Notes: generated by a model from the sequence alone, not told the origin. Counted from the first letter of the stretch, positions 1 through 6,367 are shown. The stretch: DNA of 6,367 nt from an uncultured Coriobacteriaceae bacterium (GCA_900552365.1 URZP01000077.1:1-6367), one strand, 5' to 3'. Numbers and translations are program-made.

Positions 1-195
1 GGCGATTTTATGTACCGAGAAGGCATTCGTTGCCGAAGCGTTACTATAGACACCCTCTTGCGGCACAGTTTTCCGCACAACCCGAAAGAACAACGCTTCA
101 TCTAGGGTAAAACACCCCTAGCGTGAGCCTTGTCGTCTTTACTCGCTTGCGCAGCTGCGACACAGGAGCCGTGAACACAACCAACCCAACACGAA
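1..195 (+). other. Leader region upstream of the SulP gene, with short dyads
   Basis: I see no supportable gene here. Three short inverted repeats are visible: TGCGG/CCGCA (59-63 with 73-77), CTAGGG/CCCTAG (102-107 with 116-121, 8-nt loop) and the perfect palindrome CGCAGCTGCG (150-159). None is followed by a T-tract, so none looks like a standard intrinsic terminator. A TATAGA hexamer at 45-50 resembles a -10 box but has no convincing -35 at 16-18 nt. An AGGAG lies at 164-168, about 27 nt before the TTG start of the transporter. The region probably contains the transporter's promoter and 5' leader, but no element can be assigned firmly. Confidence 0.4.
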
Positions 196-1878
196 TTGAA
201 GGCCATGCAGCGCGACAAAATCAAACCGATCCTGTTCAGCATCATCAAGCATACCGATAAAGAAGAGCTCCGCAGGCAAATCCCAAAGGATATCGTCTCC
301 GGCATCGTCGTAGCAGTAGTCGCACTTCCGCTTTCCATTGCGCTGGCAATTGCTTCGGGCGTCGCCCCTGAACAAGGTTTGTACACTGCCATCGTCGCGG
401 GCTTCCTTATTGCGCTGTTCGGTGGCAGCCGCGTGCAGATCTCCGGTCCGACCGCAGCGTTCGCCACCATCGTAGCGGGCATTGTGGCAACGGATGGACT
501 TGACGGCCTGATTGCGGCAACCGTCATCGCAGGCGTCATCCTTATGCTGATGGGCTTGCTGAAACTGGGCACCCTCATTCGCTTCGTGCCTTTCACCATC
601 ACCACCGGTTTCACCGCCGGCATTGCCGTCACCATTGTCATCGGACAGATAAAAGATCTGCTGGGGCTAACCTATCCCGCAGGCACCGTCACCATCGACG
701 CAATCGATAAAATGACGGCCGTCGCGCAAAACATCGGCACCTTCAACGCGCAAGCCCTAATCGTGGGAGTGGCTTCCATCGCAATACTTATCGCGTGGCC
801 CAAGGTGTCTAAGCGCATCCCCGGGTCGCTTGTTGCCGTCATCGTTGGTGCCGCGATGGTTCCCTTGCTTGGTCTTGACGTCAATACCATTGGCGACTTA
901 TATACCATCAACGCAGGATTGCCCACCCTGCATATCCCGCACATCAGTCTCGACCTGCTGCGCAATGAGCTTGCCAACGGCTTTACCATCGCGCTTCTTG
1001 CCGCCATCGAGTCGCTGCTGTCTTGCGTGGTTGCCGACTCCATGATCTCAAGCCACCACCGCTGCAACATGGAACTGGTCGCTCAGGGCATGGGCAACAT
1101 CGGCTCGGCGCTTTTCGGCGGCATTCCCGCAACGGGCGCCATAGCCCGCACTGCCGCAAACGTGCGCAGCGGCGGGCGCACACCCATTGCCGGAATGGTT
1201 CATGCCGTAGTGCTTCTAGCCGTTCTGGTATTCCTTATGCCCTACGCCGCCCTAATCCCCATGCCCACCATCGCCGCCATTCTTCTTCAGGTTGCCTACA
1301 ACATGTCGGGTTGGCGCAGCTTTGCCCACCTGTGTGCCACCACATCGCGCGGTGCCATCGCAACCCTGCTTCTTACGTTCGCGCTGACGATCGTATTCGA
1401 CCTGGTAACTGCCATTGGCGTCGGCATGGTGATCACCGTGGTCTTGTTCATGAAGATGGTGAGCGAGGAAACCGAAGTCAAAGGCTGGAAGTACTACTGC
1501 GACGACGATTCCCAAGTCACGACTCTGCGCGAACTGCCGAAAAGCGTGCGCGTGTACGAGATCAACGGCCCCATGTTCTTCGGCATGGCCGACCGTATTT
1601 CAGACATCTCGGTAAAGGAATTCACTAAGTACTTGATCATCCGCATGCGCGGCGTTCCTTCCCTGGATGCAACCGGCATGAACGCGCTAGAGAACCTGTA
1701 CAAATACTGCAGCGAGAACGGTGTGCGCCTGATCTTCAGCCACGCAAACGAGCAACCCATGAAAACCATGGAGCATGCAGGTTTCGTCGACCTGGTTGGT
1801 AAGGACAACTTCCGCGCGAACATCGACGACGCCATCGAATACGCCACGAAGCTCATCGAGAAAGAAGAGCAGGCGTAA
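196..1878 (+). CDS. SulP/SLC26 family anion transporter with C-terminal STAS domain
   Basis: This is an inner-membrane secondary transporter of the SulP (SLC26) family, whose members carry sulfate, bicarbonate or C4-dicarboxylates; the sequence does not decide which. A short cytoplasmic N-terminus (about residues 1-32) leads into strongly hydrophobic spans to about residue 430. The first part holds the family signature: GLY at 61-63 and the GGSRVQISGP segment at 76-85. A second conserved block, GNIGS (300-304) followed by GGIPATGAIARTAANVRSGG (308-327), is typical of SulP proteins. The cytoplasmic STAS domain spans about 451-555, with DATG at 491-494 in the usual nucleotide/phosphorylation loop. 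The length of 560 residues is normal. The start is uncertain: TTG at 196 is the most upstream option in frame (stop at 172-174), ATG at 205 is the alternative, and neither has a well-spaced ribosome-binding site. The gene probably forms its own transcription unit, because the next gene is 275 bp away. Family assignment is secure; substrate is unknown. Confidence 0.93.
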   Translation: MKAMQRDKIKPILFSIIKHTDKEELRRQIPKDIVSGIVVAVVALPLSIALAIASGVAPEQGLYTAIVAGFLIALFGGSRVQISGPTAAFATIVAGIVATDGLDGLIAATVIAGVILMLMGLLKLGTLIRFVPFTITTGFTAGIAVTIVIGQIKDLLGLTYPAGTVTIDAIDKMTAVAQNIGTFNAQALIVGVASIAILIAWPKVSKRIPGSLVAVIVGAAMVPLLGLDVNTIGDLYTINAGLPTLHIPHISLDLLRNELANGFTIALLAAIESLLSCVVADSMISSHHRCNMELVAQGMGNIGSALFGGIPATGAIARTAANVRSGGRTPIAGMVHAVVLLAVLVFLMPYAALIPMPTIAAILLQVAYNMSGWRSFAHLCATTSRGAIATLLLTFALTIVFDLVTAIGVGMVITVVLFMKMVSEETEVKGWKYYCDDDSQVTTLRELPKSVRVYEINGPMFFGMADRISDISVKEFTKYLIIRMRGVPSLDATGMNALENLYKYCSENGVRLIFSHANEQPMKTMEHAGFVDLVGKDNFRANIDDAIEYATKLIEKEEQA

Positions 1879-2003
1879 CCCTATTCGAACCACATTCGCC
1901 AAGGATGGCTTTACTCGAACCGATGCATTCGATGGATCCGAATTTCACCTTTCGTCAGGGCTTTCTTCTTTTTCATCAAGGCTGCCGGCAGTATTTATGA
2001 AAG

Positions 2004-2021
2004 AACGATTAATTAACTGTT
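2004..2021. promoter_or_regulatory. Imperfect 18-bp dyad, possible operator
   Basis: AACGATTAATTAACTGTT reads almost the same on both strands: seven of nine base pairs are symmetric, centred on TTAATTAA. It lies 133 bp before the ATG of the LeuA-like gene, in the AT-rich part of the intergenic region where a promoter is expected. The size and symmetry suit a dimeric helix-turn-helix repressor. AT-rich palindromes also arise by chance, and no regulator gene is present in the window to pair with it. Confidence 0.25.
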
Positions 2022-2142
2022 ACGAACTTATTTCACATAGCGCGATTTTAAAGATGATGCGACAATACTTCGTTATATCGGAAGGGGTTCCCAACCGAAA
2101 GCGTCCAAGCAAGGATGTGTAACAAGCAAGTTCGTACAAGTC

Positions 2143-2147
2143 AGGAG
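2143..2147 (+). promoter_or_regulatory. Ribosome-binding site fixing the LeuA-like start
   Basis: AGGAG sits 6 nt before the ATG at 2154. It supports that start over the in-frame ATG at 2115, which would add 13 residues with no family similarity and has no comparable Shine-Dalgarno sequence. Confidence 0.8.
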
Positions 2148-2153
2148 TCGCAC

Positions 2154-3569
2154 ATGAAAGACATACGTGTCAGTGACATCACGATGAAAGAGGCCGCTAC
2201 CTCCAAAACGCTCTCCCTATCTTTCAAGGAGAAGCTAGAAATCGTGAAGATCCTAGACCGTATCGGTGTGGGCTCTATTGAAGTTGAGGGAATCGAATCA
2301 TCCAAAGTCGACGCCCTGCGAATCAAATCCATTGCCTCTCTGGTGAAAAACAGCACGCTTGCCGTTCCGGTGAAGATGGACGAGCAGAATATCGAAGCCG
2401 TCTGGAACGCAGCTAAGGGCGCAAAGAGCGTTCGCCTGCAGGTGGAGGCGGCTGTAAGCCCCTCGTGCATGGAGTACATCCAGCGCAAGAAGGCTGACAA
2501 TCTGGTTGCCGATGCTGCCGCGGCCGTGGCCAAATGCGCGCAGCTCACCAACGACGTCGAGTTCGTGGCCGTTGATGCCACCCGCACCGACGTTGCCTAC
2601 TTGGCAAAGATCATCGAGGCTGTCGTCAACGCTGGCGCCAAGACGGTTACCGTATGCGACGCCGCCGGCTCTATGCTTCCCGAAGAGTTCGCCGAGTTCA
2701 TTAGCAACCTCACCAAGGCTGCACCGCAACTGAACGATATCACCCTTGGTATTTCTTGCTGCAACAACCTGAACATGGCCGACGCTTGCGCAGTTGCCGG
2801 CGTCATGGCAGGCGCTTCCATGGTGAAAGCAACCTCCTACCCCATGGACGTCGTCGCACTTGACAACATCTCCCGCATTCTTGCCGCAAAGGCAGACGCA
2901 CTTGATGCCCAATGCCATGTCCGTGTAACCGAGCTTAAACGAGCCATGAATCAAATCGCTCGCCTGTGCTGCGAAGATCGCTCCAAGGCGCTCAAATTCA
3001 CCGATTCCGTTTCCGAAGCGGTAGAGGGACTCGTTCTTACCGCAGGCGACGATCAGGAAACCGTCATGCAGTACGTCGAGCGATTGGGCTACAGCCTTTC
3101 CGACGAAGACGCCGCGTCGGTGTTCGAAGCATTCAAGAAGATTGCTGCAAACAAAGAAAACGTCGGCGCCACCGAACTTGACGCCATCGTCGCCTCGGCC
3201 GCGCTGCAAGTTCCGCCTACGTATGTTCTTGAGGGCTATGTCATCAACACCGGCATGAGCTTCAAGGCTACCTCGCATATCTCGCTGCGTAAGAACGGTG
3301 AGATCCATGAAGCAGTGTCGCTGGGCGACGGCCCCATCGACTCTTCATTCAAATCCATCGAGTCGGTTGTGGGCAAGCACTACGAGCTTGACGATTTCCA
3401 CATTCAGGCCGTTACCGAAGGCCGCGAAGCTGTAGGCGAATCCATCGTGAAGCTCATTGCCGATGGCAAGGTGTATTCCGGCCGTGGCATTTCCACCGAC
3501 ATCGTCGAATCCAGCATTCGCGCATATATTAACGCGCTGAACAAAATCGCATACGAGGAGCAGAACTAA
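2154..3569 (+). CDS. LeuA-like (HMGL/2-isopropylmalate synthase family) protein with altered catalytic motifs
   Basis: This 471-residue protein has the LeuA architecture and is somewhat shorter than a typical LeuA. An HMGL-like TIM barrel covers about residues 1-270, a linker subdomain about 275-350 (GYSLSDED from 312 resembles the LeuA communicating region), and a LeuA allosteric/dimerisation domain about 354-465 with GDGPIDSSFKSIE and GRGISTDIVESS well kept. The barrel departs from the active family. The canonical TTLRDGEQ motif reads ITMKEAAT (9-16), so the catalytic Arg and metal-binding Asp become Lys and Glu. The metal-binding HxHND reads SCCNN (201-205), and the GxGERxGN segment is absent, replaced by a region around PMDVVALDN. 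DTxG appears as DAAG (169-172). It may be a non-catalytic regulatory or binding protein, or an enzyme with changed metal and chemistry; leucine synthesis is unlikely. The gene is co-translated with the following fusion gene through a one-base overlap. The family is clear; function is unknown. Confidence 0.88.
   Translation: MKDIRVSDITMKEAATSKTLSLSFKEKLEIVKILDRIGVGSIEVEGIESSKVDALRIKSIASLVKNSTLAVPVKMDEQNIEAVWNAAKGAKSVRLQVEAAVSPSCMEYIQRKKADNLVADAAAAVAKCAQLTNDVEFVAVDATRTDVAYLAKIIEAVVNAGAKTVTVCDAAGSMLPEEFAEFISNLTKAAPQLNDITLGISCCNNLNMADACAVAGVMAGASMVKATSYPMDVVALDNISRILAAKADALDAQCHVRVTELKRAMNQIARLCCEDRSKALKFTDSVSEAVEGLVLTAGDDQETVMQYVERLGYSLSDEDAASVFEAFKKIAANKENVGATELDAIVASAALQVPPTYVLEGYVINTGMSFKATSHISLRKNGEIHEAVSLGDGPIDSSFKSIESVVGKHYELDDFHIQAVTEGREAVGESIVKLIADGKVYSGRGISTDIVESSIRAYINALNKIAYEEQN
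3555..3560 (+). promoter_or_regulatory. Ribosome-binding site and TAATG stop/start overlap
   Basis: GAGGAG lies within the last codons of the LeuA-like gene, 8 nt before the ATG at 3569. The TAA stop (3567-3569) shares its last A with that ATG. This arrangement indicates translational coupling and similar output of the two proteins. Confidence 0.85.
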
Positions 3570-6043
3570 TGAAGCTTTCCTTTTCTACCCGCGGTTGGGC
3601 CGACCATTTTTGGGACGAGCTGGTAAGCACCGCCCTCGAAATGGACTTCTCGGGCATCGAGATCCACAACCCGCTGATCAATGAAGCATTCACCGGCAAG
3701 GGCGCCCCTCTTGACCGATACAACACCCAAGCCACTGCTCGCGCACTTCACGACAAGGGCCTGACCATCCCCGCACTTGACTCTTCCATCGATATTTCAG
3801 CTGGTGAAGAGCAAGTCCAAGAAGCAAAGAAACTTATCGATCTTACAGAAGCCGTATCTGTCGACATGGTTTGCGTTGTTGTCCAAAACGATGACGAAGC
3901 CGCCATCCATTTTGCATTGGAGCAGCTTGTCCCTTACGCAGAGGAGCATTGCGTCATCCTGCTTATTGAATCAAGCGGCATTTTCTCTAGCACCACGCGC
4001 CTGACCAGCATCATGGACAAATACGCCAGCGATTATCTGGGCGTTCTGTGGGACGTTCACAACGTTTATCGCGTGGGTGGCGAAAGCCCGGCAACCACCA
4101 TCAAGAACCTGGGCGCTTACGTCAAGCACGTTCATATGCGTGATTCAGACGACGACGGCACGTTCAACCTGGTTGGCGAAGGCACCTTGCCCATCGACGA
4201 GGTTGTACGCGCTTTGTCTTCCATCGACTACGACGGCTTCGTGTCACTTGAATGGATGCCCGAATGGATGGAAGACCTTACCGACATGGAAGTCATCTTT
4301 CCCCACTTCGTGAACTACATGGAGCAATTCGAGGATACACGCGGCAAGCGCCGCACCCTGTACCTAAACCACGACGGCACAGGCGAGTACGTCTGGAAAA
4401 AGGACGAACTCATCGACCTCACCTTCTCTCAAGTTTTGGACAAGATGGTCGAGTGCTTCCCCGATCAATACTGCTTCAAGTACACCACGTTGGACTACAC
4501 GCGTACTTACGAAGAATTCCGCGACGATGTGGACACCTTCGCACGCGCATTGGTTTCCATGGGCGTGAAGCCCGGCAGCAAAGTTGCCGTTTGGGCCACC
4601 AACGTGCCTGCTTGGTACATCACTTTCTGGGCAGCCACCAAAATCGGCGCCGTGCTGGTTACCGTGAACACCGCGTACAAGATCCACGAGGCAGAGTACC
4701 TGCTGCGTCAGTCTGACACGCACACGCTGGTCATGATCGACAGCGCGCTTGACTCGAACTACCGCCAGATCATCAACGAGCTATGCCCCGAAATCGCCAC
4801 TACTAAAGCCGGCGAGCAGCTGCATTGCAAGAAGCTGCCGTTCCTGCGCAACGTCATCACCGTTGGTTTCGAAATGCCCGGCTGCCTGACCTTCGAACAG
4901 GCAGTGGAGCGATCCGAGCTGGTGCCGCTTGAAAAGATCCAACGCATGGCCGCGCTGGTTCGCCCCGACGACGTCTGCAACATGCAGTACACCTCGGGCA
5001 CCACAGGCTTCCCCAAGGGCGTCATGCTGACGCATCGCAATGTCGTGAACGACGGCAAGTGCATTGGCGACCGCATGGGCTTGTCCACCGCCGATCGCTT
5101 CATGATTCACGTGCCCATGTTCCATTGTTTTGGCATGACGCTGTCCATGACGTCTTCCATGACGCACGGCACAACCATGTGCCCCATGCCTTACTTCAGC
5201 GCCAAGGCTTCGCTGCATTGCATCACACAGGAAAAGATCACGGCATTCAACGGCGTTCCCACCATGTTCATTGCCATGTTCAACCACGAGGACTACCGCA
5301 AGACCGACTTCAGCCACATGCGCACGGGCATCATGGCCGGCGCTGGCTGCCCGCCCGAACTGATGAAGCGTGCGGCTCAGCCCGACGAGATGAACATGAC
5401 CGGCATCGTGTCGGTGTATGGTCAGACCGAGTCGGCCCCGGGCTCCACCATGAGCGCCTGGACCGATCCGCTTGACCTGCGCACCGAAACCGTCGGCTAC
5501 GCCTTCCCCCATGTTCAGTGCAAGATCATCGATCCCGAGACCGGTGAGGAGCTTCCCGACGGCCACATTGGCGAGTTCTGCTCGCGTGGCTACAACATCA
5601 TGAAGGGCTACTACAAGATGCCCGACGCCACGTACAAAACGGTTGACGAAGACGGCTGGCTGCATTCCGGCGACTTGCTGATGCGCGACGAGCGCGGCTG
5701 CTTCATAGCTACCGGCCGTTTGAAGGACATGATCATCCGAGGCGGCGAGAACATCTACCCGAAGGAAATCGAGGACTTCGTCATCACGCACCCCAAGGTT
5801 AGCGACTGCCAGGTTATCGGTGTGCCCGACAAGAAGTACGGCGAGGAAGCCATGGCATGCATCATCCTGAAAGAGGGTGAGACCATGACCGAGCCTGAAA
5901 TCCGCGAGTTCATAATGAACAACATCGCGCGCCACAAGGTGCCTCGCTACATCAAATTCGTGGACTGCTACCCCATGAATGCGGCTGGCAAGATCCTCAA
6001 GTACAAGATGAGGGAAGCCGCCGTCGAAGAACTGGGGCTCTAG
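3569..6043 (+). CDS. Fusion protein: sugar-epimerase-like TIM barrel plus AMP-forming acyl-CoA synthetase
   Basis: This 824-residue protein joins two enzyme domains in one uninterrupted frame. Residues 1 to about 252 form an AP-endonuclease-2/xylose-isomerase-like barrel of the sugar phosphate isomerase/epimerase type. Its expected divalent-metal ligands can be placed at E134 (LLIESSG), D162 (WDVHN, with H164), H189 (HVHMRD) and E228 (SLEWMPEW), so it looks catalytically competent. A short charged segment (about 253-275) leads into a full ANL-superfamily acyl-CoA synthetase resembling FadD/ACSF2 types. Visible core motifs are the P-loop YTSGTTGFPKG (474-484), YGQTES (617-622), the ribose-binding Asp in HSGDL (D702), the hinge GRLKDMIIRGGEN (716-728) and the catalytic Lys in AAGK (K808). 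The synthetase would activate a carboxylic acid with ATP and transfer it to CoA; the acid is not identifiable. The protein is probably cytoplasmic, as no signal peptide or membrane span is seen. It is coupled to the LeuA-like gene and followed by a terminator. Domain calls are secure; joint function is unknown. Confidence 0.94.
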   Translation: MKLSFSTRGWADHFWDELVSTALEMDFSGIEIHNPLINEAFTGKGAPLDRYNTQATARALHDKGLTIPALDSSIDISAGEEQVQEAKKLIDLTEAVSVDMVCVVVQNDDEAAIHFALEQLVPYAEEHCVILLIESSGIFSSTTRLTSIMDKYASDYLGVLWDVHNVYRVGGESPATTIKNLGAYVKHVHMRDSDDDGTFNLVGEGTLPIDEVVRALSSIDYDGFVSLEWMPEWMEDLTDMEVIFPHFVNYMEQFEDTRGKRRTLYLNHDGTGEYVWKKDELIDLTFSQVLDKMVECFPDQYCFKYTTLDYTRTYEEFRDDVDTFARALVSMGVKPGSKVAVWATNVPAWYITFWAATKIGAVLVTVNTAYKIHEAEYLLRQSDTHTLVMIDSALDSNYRQIINELCPEIATTKAGEQLHCKKLPFLRNVITVGFEMPGCLTFEQAVERSELVPLEKIQRMAALVRPDDVCNMQYTSGTTGFPKGVMLTHRNVVNDGKCIGDRMGLSTADRFMIHVPMFHCFGMTLSMTSSMTHGTTMCPMPYFSAKASLHCITQEKITAFNGVPTMFIAMFNHEDYRKTDFSHMRTGIMAGAGCPPELMKRAAQPDEMNMTGIVSVYGQTESAPGSTMSAWTDPLDLRTETVGYAFPHVQCKIIDPETGEELPDGHIGEFCSRGYNIMKGYYKMPDATYKTVDEDGWLHSGDLLMRDERGCFIATGRLKDMIIRGGENIYPKEIEDFVITHPKVSDCQVIGVPDKKYGEEAMACIILKEGETMTEPEIREFIMNNIARHKVPRYIKFVDCYPMNAAGKILKYKMREAAVEELGL

Positions 6044-6081
6044 AGCCTGCGGGATCGGCGCATTCATCAGTGATCTATTTT

Positions 6082-6107
6082 AAGGACCGTCCTAGACGGT
6101 CCTTTTT
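6082..6107 (+). terminator. Intrinsic terminator of the LeuA-like/fusion operon
   Basis: A 9-bp perfect stem, AAGGACCGT (6082-6090) with ACGGTCCTT (6096-6104), closes a 5-nt loop and runs into a T-tract (6103-6107). It lies 38 nt after the stop codon of the fusion gene. The opposite strand has a poorer T-run, so it mainly serves the + strand. Confidence 0.88.
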
Positions 6108-6134
6108 ATGACCACCAATACCTTTGAAAACAAG

Positions 6135-6180
6135 AAAGGCCTGCGGGAATCCGATAAACGGAAGCCCGCAGGCCTTTTAT
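6135..6180. terminator. Strong hairpin, probable bidirectional terminator between convergent genes
   Basis: A 13-bp perfect stem, AAAGGCCTGCGGG (6135-6147) with CCCGCAGGCCTTT (6165-6177), carries a smaller inner stem TCCG/CGGA (6150-6153 with 6159-6162). On the + strand it ends in TTTTAT. On the - strand it is followed by a broken T-run (TTTCTTGTTTTC). It lies 42 nt beyond the stop of the - strand LPXTG gene, so it most likely ends that transcript and also backs up the + strand terminator just upstream. Confidence 0.85.
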
Positions 6181-6219
6181 TACTTGCAGCAATCTCGGAA
6201 TAGACCGATGGTCCCTGGC

Positions 6220-6367
6220 TTAACGCTGACTCTTACGATGCAAAGCTACGAAGGCAAGAACGGCAGCTGCCGTGGCTACAGCCAGAACAAGGGGAATAGC
6301 AAATGCGTTCACATCGCCCGTAGTTGGGAGGATTGGCTGTGCTTCAGGAGCCTTAGTGTTATCGATT
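6220..6367 (-). CDS. C-terminal end of an LPXTG cell-wall-anchored surface protein (partial)
   Basis: Only the last 48 residues are in the window; the gene enters from the right edge on the - strand and stops at TAA (6222-6220). The fragment shows a complete sortase-sorting signal in order: a Pro-containing stretch (KAPEAQPI), the motif LPTTGD (6330-6313), a hydrophobic Ala/Val/Leu-rich span of about 24 residues, and the basic tail HRKSQR. By known mechanism, a class A-type sortase would cut between Thr and Gly and attach the protein to peptidoglycan. The ectodomain lies outside the window, so its role (adhesin, enzyme or other) cannot be stated. The gene is convergent with the operon and has its own terminator hairpin at 6135-6177. 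The short size and edge position explain why it is easy to miss. Confidence 0.9.
   Translation of the reverse strand, partial: IDNTKAPEAQPILPTTGDVNAFAIPLVLAVATAAAVLAFVALHRKSQR

Larger units (their letters stand above)
1879..2153 (+). other. Intergenic region upstream of the LeuA-like operon
   Basis: This 275-bp stretch is AT-richer than the flanking genes, especially 1991-2080, and probably holds the promoter of the downstream two-gene operon. I could not find a convincing paired -35/-10. Visible structure includes a weak hairpin ATTCG/CGAAT (1927-1931 with 1939-1943), the perfect palindrome CTGCCGGCAG (1982-1991), and an operator-like dyad at 2004-2021 listed separately. A loose direct repeat, TCGAACC followed closely by CATTCG, occurs at 1885-1898 and 1915-1931, 30 bp apart. 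A pyrimidine-rich run at 1960-1974 lacks a good stem before it, so no clear terminator for the transporter gene is seen. Confidence 0.4.

Noticed and set aside
1..105. Frame open from the left edge to TAG at 103-105, possibly the tail of an upstream gene
   Set aside because: Another frame is also open over the same stretch (to TAA at 108-110), the length is within chance, and the translation shows no recognisable family.
102..121. CTAGGG/CCCTAG hairpin as a terminator or riboswitch
   Set aside because: The stem is only 6 bp, there is no following T-tract, and no riboswitch core could be recognised around it.
102..641. A 179-codon open frame on the - strand overlapping the SulP gene start
   Set aside because: The translation is low in recognisable features and the opposite strand encodes clear SulP signature segments.
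1666..1677. STAS loop reading DATG instead of D-S/T-x-G as a sign of lost regulation
   Set aside because: DATG-type loops are common in bacterial SulP STAS domains, so this is ordinary variation.
2115..2153. Upstream ATG giving a 484-residue LeuA-like protein
   Set aside because: The 13 extra residues do not resemble the family, and the AGGAG at 2143-2147 is correctly spaced for the ATG at 2154.
2298..3308. A 336-codon open frame on the - strand
   Set aside because: It is antisense to the LeuA-like gene, has no recognisable motifs, and is best explained as a shadow of that gene's codon bias.
4781..6067. A 428-codon open frame on the - strand
   Set aside because: It lies entirely antisense to the acyl-CoA synthetase domain, its translation is rich in His/Val/Gly/Ala with no recognisable domain, and long antisense frames are expected opposite GC-rich genes.

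Overview
The window carries three complete genes on the + strand and the 3' end of a fourth gene on the - strand. GC is moderately high. Codon use looks even across the three complete genes, and there are no RNA genes, insertion sequences or CRISPR repeats. The - strand fragment ends in a sortase signal (LPTTGD, a hydrophobic span, a basic tail), so the organism is Gram-positive. GC content, gene style and the sortase signal together suggest an actinobacterium of the Coriobacteriia (Eggerthella/Slackia-like). That placement is inference and was not tested by any search.

Layout: 1-195 is a leader with several short dyads and no supportable gene. 196-1878 encodes a SulP/SLC26-type anion transporter with a C-terminal STAS domain. 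1879-2153 is an AT-richer intergenic region with an operator-like dyad at 2004-2021. 2154-3569 encodes a LeuA (2-isopropylmalate synthase)-like protein. Its C-terminal regulatory domain is well preserved, but the usual catalytic and metal-binding motifs of its barrel are substituted. 3569-6043 encodes an 824-residue fusion of a sugar-epimerase-like TIM barrel and a complete acyl-CoA synthetase. 6082-6107 is the operon terminator. 6135-6177 is a second, longer hairpin that probably serves both strands. 6220-6367 (-) is the C-terminus of a cell-wall-anchored protein that runs off the right edge.

The LeuA-like gene and the fusion gene overlap by one base (TAATG), each has a strong Shine-Dalgarno sequence, and they share one terminator, so they form a two-gene operon. 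The fusion could isomerise a hydroxy- or sugar-acid and load an acid onto CoA, while the LeuA-like partner would bind, regulate or act by modified chemistry on the acyl-CoA or keto-acid. That pathway is a hypothesis. The SulP transporter is 275 bp upstream in the same direction; it might import an organic or inorganic anion for the pathway, but nothing in the sequence shows co-transcription. The operon is the most unusual content of the window.
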